The position numbers and the translations under genes are program-made. From positions 21,255 to 85,254 of the forward strand of contig JAQXCD010000034.1 in the NCBI GenBank assembly GCA_029252045.1: DNA of 64,000 nucleotides, read 5' to 3'. The DNA is from Sulfitobacter sp. (lineage in GTDB: Bacteria > Pseudomonadota > Alphaproteobacteria > Rhodobacterales > Rhodobacteraceae). Of this stretch, positions 1-9,586 are shown one piece after another (positions within the stretch are counted from its first letter, which is position 1; each line of letters opens with the position of its first letter). The notes beneath the pieces are model-generated. The model was not told the origin of the DNA. It did not search any database and saw only the letters and a list, made by a program, of their open reading frames with translations.

Positions 1-671
1 CCCGTGCGATAGAGAACCAGCGCCAGAAACAGCAAGGTAAAGCCAGCAATTGACAGCACCAGCGGCTGCCAGAATACATCCGATATGTTCTCTTCCTTAT
101 CAAGGCTCAGGGTCGCTCCTTGGTGCAAACCCTGGCTCCAGAACAGCACCGCGTAACGCGACATCAGCGCAAAGACCGAGCCGACGAGGCACAGGACAGA
201 GGTGAGATCAGCGGCGGTGTCGGGGTCCTCCACGGCTTCCCAAAGGGCGATGTATCCCAGATAGAACAAAAACAGGATCAGGAAGGATGTCAGGCGCGGG
301 TCCCACGCCCACCACGTTCCCCACATCGGCTGGCCCCAGACAGCGCCCGTGACCAGACCAATCACGGTCATCACCAGCCCTACCGGGGCGGCGGCCTTGG
401 CGGCCAAGGCGCTGACGTGATGGCGGCGCACCAACCAGATCAACGAGGCAATCAGCATCATGATCCACGCGTTAATCGCGATCCACGCGGCAGGCACATG
501 GATATAGATGATCTTGATGGTAGAGCCTTGGCGGAAATCATCAGGCGTTGCAAAAAACCCCCATCCGAGGCCAACGATAATACCTATCGCAGCGGCGGCC
601 CAGGCAAAGGGCTGCACGCGCGCGCTGAGCGCTAGAAACTTGACAGGGTTTGCGTATTTCCAAATGGACAT
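1..671 (-). CDS. ccmC: Heme exporter CcmC, 3' end outside the window
   Basis: Inner-membrane protein of cytochrome c maturation that presents heme to the chaperone CcmE on the periplasmic side. I read this frame by reverse-complementing the window edge. It begins MSIWKYANPVKFLAL at an ATG (669-671) and stays open to base 1, giving about 223 of the roughly 240 residues usual for the family. The tryptophan-rich heme-handling motif WGTWWAWDPRLTS lies in the middle, with hydrophobic helices on both sides. It follows ccmB by 50 bases and is probably cotranscribed with ccmA and ccmB; ccmD and ccmG would be expected beyond the left edge. Confidence 0.93.
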   Translation of the reverse strand, partial: MSIWKYANPVKFLALSARVQPFAWAAAAIGIIVGLGWGFFATPDDFRQGSTIKIIYIHVPAAWIAINAWIMMLIASLIWLVRRHHVSALAAKAAAPVGLVMTVIGLVTGAVWGQPMWGTWWAWDPRLTSFLILFLFYLGYIALWEAVEDPDTAADLTSVLCLVGSVFALMSRYAVLFWSQGLHQGATLSLDKEENISDVFWQPLVLSIAGFTLLFLALVLYRT

Positions 672-721
672 AGCAGGGTTTTAATACTCCGTTAGTAAAG
701 GCTCAATGGGCAAGGTGCGGA

Positions 722-1378
722 TCACCGGATTGTCATTCGCAAGGCGGCAGCGGCGGCAAAGGGTAGCAAGGCAAGCGAGCCGAGGCTGATGCCCGCCAAC
801 AGGAACAGCGGCGTCTCAACATCCATACCGATGGCCCCGCGCCGCGCGGCTTCTGCCCCGAAGATCAGCGTAGGCACATAGAGCGGCAGTACCAGCAGCG
901 ACATCAGCAAGCCACCACGCTTGATCCCCACGGTGAGGGCAGCCCCGAAACAGCCGATCATCGAAAGGGCCGGCGTGCCCAGCATCAGCGAGATTACCAG
1001 CCAGCCAAAGCCTTCGGGCGGCAGGTTGAGCAGGACACCCAGAAAGGGTGCGGCAATCACCAGCGGCAGGCCCGTGGTGATCCAATGGGCGAACCCTTTT
1101 ACGGCCAAGGCAGCCTCAAGCGGCAACGGGGCGCTGGCCAACACATCCAGCGTGCCATCCTCGAAATCCAGCGCCAACAGACGGTCGAGAGACAGCAGGC
1201 AGGCCAGCAGTGCGCCCAGCCACAACACACCCGGCGCGATAGAGGACAGCAGCGCGCTCTGCGGTCCCACGCTGAAGGGGACAAGCACAACAAGGATCAG
1301 GAAAAACGCAAGGCCGAGGCCAAAGCCGCCGCCTGCGCGGAATGCAAGCCGCAGATCACGGATCAGCAGGGCAATCAC
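722..1378 (-). CDS. ccmB: Heme exporter permease CcmB
   Basis: Membrane subunit of the CcmABCD complex, which with the ATPase CcmA releases holo-CcmE during cytochrome c maturation. The 218 residues match the usual length. Six hydrophobic segments are visible, starting with [19 protein letters not shown], and the N-terminus [18 protein letters not shown] is typical of the family. Its ATG overlaps the end of ccmA by four bases (ATGA), so the two are probably translationally coupled. Confidence 0.96.
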   Translation of the reverse strand: MIALLIRDLRLAFRAGGGFGLGLAFFLILVVLVPFSVGPQSALLSSIAPGVLWLGALLACLLSLDRLLALDFEDGTLDVLASAPLPLEAALAVKGFAHWITTGLPLVIAAPFLGVLLNLPPEGFGWLVISLMLGTPALSMIGCFGAALTVGIKRGGLLMSLLVLPLYVPTLIFGAEAARRGAIGMDVETPLFLLAGISLGSLALLPFAAAAALRMTIR

Positions 1379-1995
1379 AAGAACGCCTCGTCGCTGGCGC
1401 CGTGAAGCGCGGTCGGGGCGGCCCGCAGCGGGGTCACATCCAGCACTTGGGCATCGGTCAGCCCAAGGTCGATATGGGTGGCCAGCAGCGCCATGCCCCC
1501 TGCCCTTAAATGCGCACGCACTGCATCCGCGAACAGCTTTACCGCATCAACGTCCAGCGAAACTGTCGGCTCGTCCAGCACCCAGATTGGCCGCCCTGTC
1601 ACCATCAGGCGTGCAAGCCCCGCGCGGCGTTTCTGACCCGCTGACAGCGTTCCGGCTAAACGGTCGGCCAGCGGGGCAAGCGCATAAGCCTCAAGTGCGG
1701 CATCAATGTCTCGGCGTCCGTAGACCGCCGCCCAGAAGGTCAGGTTCTCTGCCACGCTCAGCATCGCCTTGAGACCGTCGGCATGCCCCGCATAGGCCAC
1801 CGTGTCTGCGGCGCCTTCAATTTTGCCCGCAAGGGGCGGTTGCAGTCCTACAATGGTGCGCAGCAGCGTGGTTTTGCCTGATCCGTTGGGCCCGCGCAAA
1901 ATCATCGCAGCGCCTGCGGTCAGCGTAAAACTGACCCCGCTCAGCACCGGAACGCCGCCGCGTGCAACCGCGATATCTGACAGGCGTAGCTCCAT
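1375..1995 (-). CDS. ccmA: Heme exporter ATP-binding protein CcmA
   Basis: Cytoplasmic ATPase of the Ccm system, about 206 residues. Walker [11 protein letters not shown] is near residues 35-44, the ABC signature [14 protein letters not shown] follows, and Walker B is [13 protein letters not shown] take the start as [14 protein letters not shown] (ATG at 1993-1995). An upstream in-frame start would add 15 unrelated residues and overlap the preceding gene. It is the first ccm gene of a run that continues with ccmB and ccmC. Confidence 0.95.
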   Translation of the reverse strand: MELRLSDIAVARGGVPVLSGVSFTLTAGAAMILRGPNGSGKTTLLRTIVGLQPPLAGKIEGAADTVAYAGHADGLKAMLSVAENLTFWAAVYGRRDIDAALEAYALAPLADRLAGTLSAGQKRRAGLARLMVTGRPIWVLDEPTVSLDVDAVKLFADAVRAHLRAGGMALLATHIDLGLTDAQVLDVTPLRAAPTALHGASDEAFL

Positions 1996-1999
1996 CGTG

Positions 2000-2353
2000 C
2001 TAGATCGGCAGCATGGCGAGGGCCACGCGGCGGCCTTCACTCAGCAAAACGTTATAGGTGCGGGCCGCTGCGGGGGATGCCATTGCCTCAACCCCGACAC
2101 CTGCCTCTTCCAAGCGCGTGCGCAGGCCGCGCGGCAGGTGCGCTATCTCGGCTCCGGTTCCGATAAAGATTACGTCTGTTTCCGATACCAAAGCTGTCAA
2201 AGCATCCACGTCATCAAAGCCGCTCCATGTGCGGGTACCGGAGGGTGCGGTGATTACAGCGCCGTGAATGACCTGCCCGCCAATGCGGAAGAATCCGGGG
2301 CCGTAGCCTTCAACAGGCTTGGCATCGTTAAAGACAATCTCATTCAGGCGCAT
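2000..2353 (-). CDS. Mth938-like domain (DUF498) protein
   Basis: Small 117-residue protein of the DUF498/Mth938 family, whose mitochondrial member NDUFAF3 helps assemble respiratory complex I; the bacterial role is not settled. Seen here: the N-terminal [13 protein letters not shown] and the central [14 protein letters not shown], which fit the family fold. It lies four bases upstream of ccmA and three downstream of the TauE/SafE gene, so it is embedded in the sec-ccm run. Secretion-gene linkage of this family is common in alphaproteobacteria and may reflect a role in membrane protein assembly, which is inference. Confidence 0.82.
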   Translation of the reverse strand: MRLNEIVFNDAKPVEGYGPGFFRIGGQVIHGAVITAPSGTRTWSGFDDVDALTALVSETDVIFIGTGAEIAHLPRGLRTRLEEAGVGVEAMASPAAARTYNVLLSEGRRVALAMLPI

Positions 2354-2356
2354 CGG

Positions 2357-3112
2357 TCATCCTTTCCAGAGCGGCAGGCCGACAATAGCCGATGCCGCAA
2401 TGACGAGATAGGCCACGTTGCGAAAAACACGCTCGGCGGCTGGGTCAAATAGACGCGCACCCACCACGTTAGCGATCAGATTGGGGATGCCCACCAAAAG
2501 GCCCAGCACCACGATGGACCAGTTCATCATGCCCAGCAGGGTCAGCAGCACAAACAGCAGCAGGTCAAGCGCCACCAGATAGAGCAGAAAATTCGCGCGG
2601 ATCACCGCCGCTGGCAAAGAACTGGCCATATAGAGCATGATCACAGGCGGGCCGGGAATGCCTGCAAAGCCAGTCATAAAGCCGCCCAAGGCCCCCGCAA
2701 AGATGGTCAACCGCCGCGTGAGCGCGCCTTTTAGGCGCCAGCCTGCGACGGTCAGCCCCAGCAAGGTAATCACGCTGGCCGACACAACCCAGCCAAACAA
2801 CGTCGCGTCCATCTTGCTCAGTGCCCAGACGCCCAAAGGCAGGGCCAGAATGGCACCGATCACCAGCAGCCCCACGTCCCGCGGCGCACCTTCGCGCCAC
2901 GCCGCACGCGCATTAGGCAGCGGGCCTACCAGTTCTGTCGCGACAAGGAATATAACCGCCTCTACCGGTGACAAGACCGAGCTGGCGACAGGCATAATCA
3001 CCATTGCAGAGCCGAAACCGGCAAAGCCACGCACCAGCCCTGCAACGCAAACCGCAGCTACCAGCCAGACCAGCCCTTGGGTCGCAAAGGCTGCAGCCAG
3101 TATATCAGGCAT
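2357..3112 (-). CDS. Sulfite exporter TauE/SafE family permease
   Basis: Predicted inner-membrane permease of 251 residues. The family moves sulfite, sulfoacetate or related organic anions, but the substrate cannot be read from sequence. Around eight hydrophobic segments are present. The first half has the GLVRGFAGFGSAMVIMPV repeat signature and the second half the matching GGFMTGFAGIPGPPVIMLY, as expected for the duplicated family core. Its ATG overlaps the end of secF by eight bases, so it is cotranscribed with the protein-export genes. A second, different TauE/SafE gene occurs at 33785-34609. Confidence 0.88.
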   Translation of the reverse strand: MPDILAAAFATQGLVWLVAAVCVAGLVRGFAGFGSAMVIMPVASSVLSPVEAVIFLVATELVGPLPNARAAWREGAPRDVGLLVIGAILALPLGVWALSKMDATLFGWVVSASVITLLGLTVAGWRLKGALTRRLTIFAGALGGFMTGFAGIPGPPVIMLYMASSLPAAVIRANFLLYLVALDLLLFVLLTLLGMMNWSIVVLGLLVGIPNLIANVVGARLFDPAAERVFRNVAYLVIAASAIVGLPLWKG

Positions 3113-4073
3113 CTATGTTGGCGTATTGATTGCCTGCATTTGCATCCGGCTTGGACCAGTCGCGCTTGACCCCGAAATAGAGCAGCACAGCTGTCGCTAC
3201 GAAGATCGAGGAGTACGTCCCGACAATAATGCCCCAGATCATCGCAAATACAAATCCGCGGATCACGTCGCCGCCCAGCACAAACAGAGCGATCAGCGCC
3301 AGCAAAGTGGTGAAGGATGTCATGAAAGTCCGGCTCAGTGTCTCGTTGATTGACAGGTTCAAGACTTCTTTCAGGGGGCGGTTTTTGTATTTGCGCAGGT
3401 TTTCACGCACGCGGTCAAAGACAACCACGGTATCGTTCAGCGAATAACCGACGATGGTGAGCAAGGCCGCAATAATCGCAAGGTCAAAACGGATTTGCAC
3501 TTCGGAGAAGACACCGATTGTCAGGATCACATCGTGGATCAGCGCCAGCACGGCACCCGCAGCGAATTGCCACTCGAACCGCAGCCAGATGTAGACCAGA
3601 ACAGCACTGATGGCCAAAACAACAGCGATGATCGCAGTGTTGATCAGCTCGCCCGAAACTTTGGGGCCAACAGATTCAACCGAAATAAACTTGATATCGG
3701 GACGTGCGGTTTTCAGCGCGCCTTCAACAGCTTCGATCAGCTCCGTTGTGACCGCTTCCTGCTCGTCCTGTGCCTGAATTCGGATCATTGCCACGTTCTG
3801 CTCTGGACCGAAATTCGGGTCAAACACTTCGGTGATGGTGATATCGCCCAGCTCCAGCGTACCGATGGCATCCCGGTATTCCGAGATCACCACAGGGCGC
3901 GGGCTTTCGGTGCGGATGGTCGTCCCGCCGCGAAAATCGATACCATAGTTCAGGCCCTGTAGCAGGAAGGAAGCAAAAGCCACCACCATCATCAGGCCCG
4001 AAATCCCCAGCCACAGCTTCCAGCGGGTAAAAAAATCGAAGTTGGTGTTCTGTTTTACAAGTCTGAGGCGCAT
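3105..4073 (-). CDS. secF: Protein translocase subunit SecF
   Basis: Accessory subunit of the Sec translocon. SecD and SecF use the proton-motive force to complete export on the periplasmic side. The 322 residues match the family. The N-terminal region has the RGGTTIRTESPRP segment, and the conserved transmembrane motif GYSLNDTVVVFDRVRENL is near residues 209-226. Six transmembrane helices and one large periplasmic loop are apparent. It starts one base after the secD stop codon. Confidence 0.97.
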   Translation of the reverse strand: MRLRLVKQNTNFDFFTRWKLWLGISGLMMVVAFASFLLQGLNYGIDFRGGTTIRTESPRPVVISEYRDAIGTLELGDITITEVFDPNFGPEQNVAMIRIQAQDEQEAVTTELIEAVEGALKTARPDIKFISVESVGPKVSGELINTAIIAVVLAISAVLVYIWLRFEWQFAAGAVLALIHDVILTIGVFSEVQIRFDLAIIAALLTIVGYSLNDTVVVFDRVRENLRKYKNRPLKEVLNLSINETLSRTFMTSFTTLLALIALFVLGGDVIRGFVFAMIWGIIVGTYSSIFVATAVLLYFGVKRDWSKPDANAGNQYANIDA

Positions 4074-4074
4074 A

Positions 4075-5724
4075 TCAAAGCTCTATCGTTTTGGGACGGC
4101 GGCGTTCATACCAGATGACCACCATCAGACGTGTTACAAAAATTGCCGTAAAGACGGATGTAATAATCCCCAGCCCCAGCGTGATGGCAAAACCGCGCAC
4201 AGGGCCTGAACCCATCGCAAAAAGAATCACAGCCGTAATAAGGGTCGTGATGTTGGCATCCAGAATAGCGCTGAGCGCTTTTTCATAGCCCAGTGCAATC
4301 GCACGCGCAGGCCCTTTGGCCGTGGCTGCTTCCTCGCGGATACGCTCGAAAATCAGCACGTTGGCGTCTACGGCCATACCCACCGTCAACACAATCCCAG
4401 CAATACCCGGCAGGGTCAGCGTGGCGCCGATTAGGCTCAGCAGGCCAAACATCAAACCGACGTTGATAATCAGGGCGATGTTGGCGAAGATGCCGAACAA
4501 CCCGTAGGCGGCCCACATGAAGAACAGCACCAAGGCAAAAGCCACCATCGTGGCCACTTTGCCTGCGTCGATGCTGTCTTGGCCCAGCTCCGGACCAATT
4601 GTCCGCTCCTCAAGGAAGTCGAGCTTGGCAGGCAAGGCACCAGCGCGGAGCAACACCGCAAGGCGGGTGGATTCCTCAACATCAAAGTTGCCTGTGATAA
4701 TGCCGGAACCACCGGGAATATGGCTTTGGATTGTGGGCGCGCTTACCACTTCGTCATCCAGCACAATCGCGAAGGGCGAGCCGATGTTCTCGGCCGTGTA
4801 GTCACCAAACTTGCGCGCGCCTGTGGTGTTAAAGCGGAAGCTGACAGCGGGCGCGCCGTTCTGGTCAAAGCTGGGCTGTGCATCGACCAGCTCTTCACCT
4901 GTCACAACAGGTGCACTCTCGACCACATAAAATAGTCCCTGCTCGTCCAGCGAGGGGATAACTTTGTTGCCGACGCCCGGATTTGTCGTGCCATCCGTGG
5001 TGCGGCTGACCACAGGACTAAACGTCAGTTGTGCTGTTGTGCCGATGATCGCCTTCAGCTCGGCGGCGGAACCGATGCCGGGCACCTGAATAAGAATACG
5101 GTCAGTACCCTGACGCTGGATTGTCGGCTCACGCGTGCCGACTTCGTCGATACGGCGGCGAATGATTTCCAGCGATTGCTGCATCGTCCGCTCGTCGGTC
5201 GCGGCTTTCTCTGCGGCGGAGAGGACAACGGTGATCACACCTGTGTCGCCCGCAATCTCGATGTCGTTGGCCCCTGCGCCGGTCAGGGTTTGCACGGGGC
5301 GCGCAAGACCGCGCACAACCGCCAGCGCCTCGGTCATCTTTTCAGGATCACTCAAGCGGACTTTCAGCTCGCCATCCGCGGCATCTTGGCGGCGGACCGG
5401 CGTCAGGCCGCGCAGGGCGTCGCGGACTTCGGGCCACATTGCCTCCATCCGCGCGGCATAGACATCCGTCACGCGGACCTCGGCCAGCAGGTGTGCACCG
5501 CCGCGCAAATCAAGCCCGAGGTTTACCAGCCCGTTGGGCAGGAAATCCGGCCACAAGGCACGCTGCGCCTCAAGCTCGGGTGTGCTTCCCGACAGCTCGA
5601 TCGCTTTCACGGCATCATTATGCTGCTCAACAGGCGTGTAAAACGCGTTTGGCATTGCCAGCAACAGACCGACAGCACATGTCAGCCAGATGGCGATGCG
5701 TTTCCATACGGATATCTGGAGCAT
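4075..5724 (-). CDS. secD: Protein translocase subunit SecD
   Basis: Partner of SecF in proton-driven protein export, 549 residues. The order is an N-terminal transmembrane helix, the GLDLRGGAHLLAEV motif, a long periplasmic domain, and five C-terminal helices containing GMAVDANVLIFERIREE, which carries the functionally important aspartate. It lies between yajC, 36 bases upstream, and secF, one base downstream. The three form the classical yajC-secD-secF operon. Confidence 0.97.
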   Translation of the reverse strand: MLQISVWKRIAIWLTCAVGLLLAMPNAFYTPVEQHNDAVKAIELSGSTPELEAQRALWPDFLPNGLVNLGLDLRGGAHLLAEVRVTDVYAARMEAMWPEVRDALRGLTPVRRQDAADGELKVRLSDPEKMTEALAVVRGLARPVQTLTGAGANDIEIAGDTGVITVVLSAAEKAATDERTMQQSLEIIRRRIDEVGTREPTIQRQGTDRILIQVPGIGSAAELKAIIGTTAQLTFSPVVSRTTDGTTNPGVGNKVIPSLDEQGLFYVVESAPVVTGEELVDAQPSFDQNGAPAVSFRFNTTGARKFGDYTAENIGSPFAIVLDDEVVSAPTIQSHIPGGSGIITGNFDVEESTRLAVLLRAGALPAKLDFLEERTIGPELGQDSIDAGKVATMVAFALVLFFMWAAYGLFGIFANIALIINVGLMFGLLSLIGATLTLPGIAGIVLTVGMAVDANVLIFERIREEAATAKGPARAIALGYEKALSAILDANITTLITAVILFAMGSGPVRGFAITLGLGIITSVFTAIFVTRLMVVIWYERRRPKTIEL

Positions 5725-5760
5725 AAACCGCCCGCCTTTTGTATTGTCGTCTGAGTAGGA

Positions 5761-6039
5761 TTACTTGGCTGGTTCGGTCTTGCTGATCACGCTGGCAATC
5801 GTCGACTGGATCACGCGAACCTTAACGCCATCGGCAATCTCGACCTCGACTTCACCATCTTCCTTGACCTTGACCACTTTGCCAATGATCCCGCCTTGCG
5901 TGATCACCTGATCCCCGCGACGCAGGGCAGCAACCATCGCCTGATGATCTTTCAGCTTTTTCTGCTGCGGGCGGATCAGCAGGAAATACATGATACCAAA
6001 GATAAGGATCAGCGGGATGAATTGCTCGATGCCTGACAT
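5761..6039 (-). CDS. yajC: Preprotein translocase subunit YajC
   Basis: Small single-pass membrane protein associated with SecDF, 92 residues. One N-terminal helix (LILIFGIMYFLLIRPQQKK) is followed by the conserved GDQVITQGGIIGKV segment. It is the first gene of the minus-strand run that continues through secD, secF and the ccm genes. The 214 bases up to the divergent serS must hold the promoters for both directions, but no convincing -35/-10 pair could be assigned. Confidence 0.96.
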   Translation of the reverse strand: MSGIEQFIPLILIFGIMYFLLIRPQQKKLKDHQAMVAALRRGDQVITQGGIIGKVVKVKEDGEVEVEIADGVKVRVIQSTIASVISKTEPAK

Positions 6040-6253
6040 GGGATAGTCCTTTTATATGGGTCGTGGGGGCCGTGCCCCGCTATCTGAAGTTGGCCAGAAC
6101 CTATGCGCGGGGGCAGCGCTTTGCAAGGCGCTGTGGTGCCAGAAACCGGTCTTTGCCAGAGATTTCGCAGCCGCATTCCACCCCCCTCTATTCTGTGGTG
6201 AAATAATCGGCCATAACGCGGCCCATACGATTCATTTAAACGAGGACAGACCC

Positions 6254-7546
6254 ATGCATGACATTCGTGCCATACGCGAAAACCCCGATGCCTTTGACGC
6301 AGCTCTGGCGCGGCGCTGTGATGCGGCATTGTCCTCGGCCATTCTGGCACTGGACAGCGAGCGGCGCGGCAAAATTCAGGCAGCAGAGGCCGCTCAGGCC
6401 GAGCAGAATGCGGCGTCCAAAGACGTAGGAGCGGCCAAAGCCAAAGGCGATGATGCCGAATTCGAACGGCTACGCGCATTGGTCTCTGAAAAGAAGGCCG
6501 AAGTGGCCGCGATGCAGACCGAAGCGAAAGAGCTGGATGCCAAGCTCACCGATATGTTGGCCCGCATACCGAATATTCCTGCCGATGATGTACCGGACGG
6601 TGCTGATGAGGCAGGAAACATCGAGATCAAGCGCTGGGGCGATGTGCCCAGCTTCGCCTTCACGCCACGCGAACACTACGATCTGGACAGTGTCACCGCA
6701 TCAATGGATTTCGAGACGGCTGCAAAAACCTCCGGCGCGCGGTTTGTGATGTTGAAACGCGGTGTTGCCCGTATCCACCGCGCGCTTGCGCAGTTTATGC
6801 TCGACACCCATGTGGATGAAAACGGCCTGACGGAAGTGAACTCTCCCGTGCTGGTCCGCGACGATGCCATGTATGGCACCGACAAGTTGCCAAAGTTCGG
6901 TGAAGACAGCTATCGCACCACCGATGGCATGTGGCTGGTGCCTACGTCCGAAGTGCCGCTGACCTACACGGTGGCAAATGACACGCTGGAAGCGTCCGAT
7001 TTGCCGCGCCGGATGACATCGCACACGCTGTGCTTCCGCTCGGAAGCCGGATCGGCGGGCCGTGACACCACAGGCATGCTGCGCCAGCACCAGTTTGAAA
7101 AGGTCGAGATGGTTTCGATCACGCTGCCCGAAGAATCAGATACCGAGCAGCAGCGCATGCTGGCCTGTGCCGAAGGGATTTTGGAAAAGCTGGGTGTGCC
7201 CTACCGCACCATCATCCTGTGCACAGGTGACATGGGCTTTGGCGCGCGCCGCACCTATGACATCGAGGCCTGGCTGCCCGGCCAGAATGCCTACCGCGAG
7301 ATCAGCTCGGTCTCGACCACAGGTGATTTTCAAGCGCGCCGCATGAATGCGCGGTTCAAGCCTGCCGAGGGCGGCAAGCCGCAATTTGTGCACACACTTA
7401 ACGGGTCCGGCCTTGCCGTCGGGCGCTGCCTGATTGCTGTGTTGGAAAACGGCCAGCAGGAAGACGGCACCGTGGTGCTGCCTGCAGTTCTAGCCCCCTA
7501 TCTGGGCGGCAATACCACGCTGGCCCTCGACGGCACATTGGTGTGA
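6254..7546 (+). CDS. serS: Serine--tRNA ligase
   Basis: Charges tRNA-Ser with serine; class II synthetase of 430 residues. The start is [15 protein letters not shown] longer in-frame start at 6056 would add residues unlike any SerS N-terminus. The helical tRNA-binding arm is at about residues 30-100. Motif 2 is [20 protein letters not shown] and motif 3 is [16 protein letters not shown], with TSEVPLT before them. It is divergent from yajC and convergent with the DUF2235 gene, whose end is 16 bases away. Confidence 0.97.
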   Translation: MHDIRAIRENPDAFDAALARRCDAALSSAILALDSERRGKIQAAEAAQAEQNAASKDVGAAKAKGDDAEFERLRALVSEKKAEVAAMQTEAKELDAKLTDMLARIPNIPADDVPDGADEAGNIEIKRWGDVPSFAFTPREHYDLDSVTASMDFETAAKTSGARFVMLKRGVARIHRALAQFMLDTHVDENGLTEVNSPVLVRDDAMYGTDKLPKFGEDSYRTTDGMWLVPTSEVPLTYTVANDTLEASDLPRRMTSHTLCFRSEAGSAGRDTTGMLRQHQFEKVEMVSITLPEESDTEQQRMLACAEGILEKLGVPYRTIILCTGDMGFGARRTYDIEAWLPGQNAYREISSVSTTGDFQARRMNARFKPAEGGKPQFVHTLNGSGLAVGRCLIAVLENGQQEDGTVVLPAVLAPYLGGNTTLALDGTLV

Positions 7547-7562
7547 TTTGCGCGGTCGGGGC

Positions 7563-8776
7563 CTAGCGCCCCGGCCCTTCGACTTTCGGCACAGGCTTGC
7601 CTATCGGCTCCCCTCCGAACAGCTCTGGCATCAGATTTTTGAGTGAACGGGGGCGATAGTCGCGCCGCGCCTTTACGCGCTTTACTGCACTGAGGTGCAA
7701 ATCGACCGCATGCCCCGGCCCGCGCCGCCATTCCAGCAGATTGCCCGCCACAGTATAGAGCGGCGGCGGTTGGTCCAAGGTGTGGCTGTTGGCCAACGGA
7801 TCAGGGACACGGTCCAGCAGGTCTGCCATCTCAATTTCAAGTCCCGCGGCCTGCGCGCCTTCGGCGATCCATTGCAGCGATTGTCCCGTCAGCGCGCGCG
7901 CCTTGGGCGCAGAGCCACCGACAATCGCATGGGTGCCGGTAAACCAGACCTGCTGGTAGGGACGCTTCTCGCTCCGGTCGCCTTTGTTCAGGCCCTCGTG
8001 CCCCCGCGACGCTTCCAGATTGTCCCAAAGGGCGGGCTTGTAGAACACACGCCGCTCGTCCAGTGCCACTGCATGGCGCGCCGATTTAACCATCGAACTG
8101 AGCAGCGTGTCGTGAAAGCGGTATTTGCTGTTCCATAGATTGGCGACAGCCCCCAGCAGTAGCGCGGGAATCCCCAGCGAGCCGACCGTATCCCAAACCC
8201 CCAGATAGGTGATATCAACCTTGTGCATCGGGCCATTGTCGCTGTTCCACGGCGTAACCAACCGCCAATTCATATCTGCTTGGGACGTGCCGAAACGCGG
8301 CGACAGTGTGCGCCGCGCTTGCATGACGTGCAGCGCGTCCGGGTGGTTCTCGACGCCGGGTTTGCGGTAGAGCGTGAAGGCCTTATCCAGATTGGCAGGC
8401 GTCGGATCAGCCACAATACCGCATTTCCGGATCATCCCCGCAAGCGAGCGCGCCGTATAGGCGCCACGCGAAAAGCCGAAGATAAAAATCTCGTCACCCG
8501 CCTCGTATTCCGCGCAGAGCGCTGCATAGGCTTGTTTGATGTTGTCGTTCAGACCCCAGCTAAAAGCCCCGCCCCCCGACTTTCATCAAGGATTGTTTAA
8601 GCAGGGATTTCCCGAAGAACCCCGCCTCGTCAACGCCTGTGCCGACACCTTCAAAATAATGGGTGTGTTGGGCATTGGTGCGCCGCGTCTTTTGAAACAG
8701 GCGCACCACATGGGTGGGCTGCTTCATTGTCGGACTGTTCCATGTCCCGTCGCAAAAAAATAGCGATCCGTGCCAT
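7563..8776 (-). pseudogene. DUF2235 (Tle1-like alpha/beta hydrolase) gene with two +1 frameshifts
   Basis: The family has a lipase-type catalytic domain; some members are type VI secretion phospholipase effectors. Read on the minus strand from the ATG at 8774-8776, the expected start MARIAIFCDGTWN is broken by one extra T in the seven-base run at 8754-8760. The frame breaks again at the six-G run (8572-8577 on the plus strand as C), where KVGG should continue as GAFSWGLNDN. Removing one base from each run gives exactly 404 codons. Catalytic elements are otherwise kept: nucleophile elbow GFSRGAYTAR, aspartate in VWDTVGSLG, histidine in WFTGTHAIVGG. It is either a very recent pseudogene or an intact gene with two assembly errors. 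No type VI genes lie nearby. Confidence 0.85.
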
Positions 8777-8839
8777 TGGTAAAAATCCTTTGTGCTATAT
8801 GTCGCTTAGCAACACACAGTTTTGACCAGAAAGGTCCCA

Positions 8840-9550
8840 ATGTCACGCACCGCAGCCTCGATTTTCGTGTTTATTCTTACCATCCTGTTTGCGATCTCTC
8901 CCGCATTTGTTCAGGATTTCGGGGGATTTGACCCAAATCAATTCCCTGTACCGCAAGACAATCCGCCGGTTCAGCCCGCAGGCTATGCCTTTGCCATCTG
9001 GGGCGTGATCTATCTGTGGCTGATCGGGGGAATGGGCTATGGCCTGTGGAAGCGGCGTGAGGATGCTGCCTGGCATCCCATGCGCCTTGCCCTGATCCCG
9101 TCTCTGGCGGTGGGCGCAATCTGGCTGGCTGTGGCTGTTGCCAGCCCTGTTTGGGCCTCGGTTCTGATCTGGGTGATGCTGATCACCGCGCTGATGGCCC
9201 TTTTTCGCAGTCCCCTTCACGATAAATGGGCGGCCGCGCTACCGCTGGGCCTTTATGCAGGTTGGTTGAGTGCCGCGTCTTGTGTGTCATTGGGGCTGCT
9301 GCTGGCCGGATATGGCTATGTGGACAGTACAACAGCAGCAATCGCAGCGATATTTCTGGCGCTGGTTCTTGCGTCGGGTGTGCAAAGCCAACTGGGACGC
9401 GTGCCCAGCTACGGCATCGCCGTGATCTGGGCATTGGTGGCTGTTGTTGTGCAAAATGCCGGAACCAACGCGACTGTTGCGGCATTGGCTGGCGGTGGAG
9501 CTGCGGCGATGCTGATCCCCACCTTCAACGCATGGCGCGCGGGACGGTAG
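8840..9550 (+). CDS. TspO/MBR-like integral membrane protein
   Basis: Predicted inner-membrane protein of 236 residues with an N-terminal helix followed by further helices and many tryptophans. PAGYAFAIWGVIYLWLIGG and LGLYAGWLSAASCVSLGL resemble the larger bacterial proteins annotated as tryptophan-rich sensory (TspO/MBR) proteins. Known TspO proteins bind tetrapyrroles or cholesterol; whether this divergent member does is unknown. The ATG at 8840 follows an AGAAAGG ribosome binding site. A TTG 18 bases upstream is less likely. It is divergent from the DUF2235 gene, with only 63 bases between their starts. Confidence 0.6.
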   Translation: MSRTAASIFVFILTILFAISPAFVQDFGGFDPNQFPVPQDNPPVQPAGYAFAIWGVIYLWLIGGMGYGLWKRREDAAWHPMRLALIPSLAVGAIWLAVAVASPVWASVLIWVMLITALMALFRSPLHDKWAAALPLGLYAGWLSAASCVSLGLLLAGYGYVDSTTAAIAAIFLALVLASGVQSQLGRVPSYGIAVIWALVAVVVQNAGTNATVAALAGGGAAAMLIPTFNAWRAGR

Positions 9551-9556
9551 AGCAAC

Positions 9557-9577
9557 CCGAATTTTTGAAAAATTCGG
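9557..9577. repeat. Perfect palindrome between convergent gene ends
   Basis: Ten-base arms, CCGAATTTTT and AAAAATTCGG, are separated by a single G, between the end of the TspO-like gene and the end of der. No T-tract follows the hairpin on either strand, though its own T and A runs could help both genes terminate. A bidirectional terminator is the simplest reading. Confidence 0.6.
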
Positions 9578-9586
9578 CGCTCGCCC

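Noticed and set aside
8567..8760. Programmed ribosomal frameshifting in the DUF2235 gene
   Set aside because: Two separate insertions in simple runs without pseudoknot or stop-spaced slippery heptamer argue for lesions or sequencing errors.
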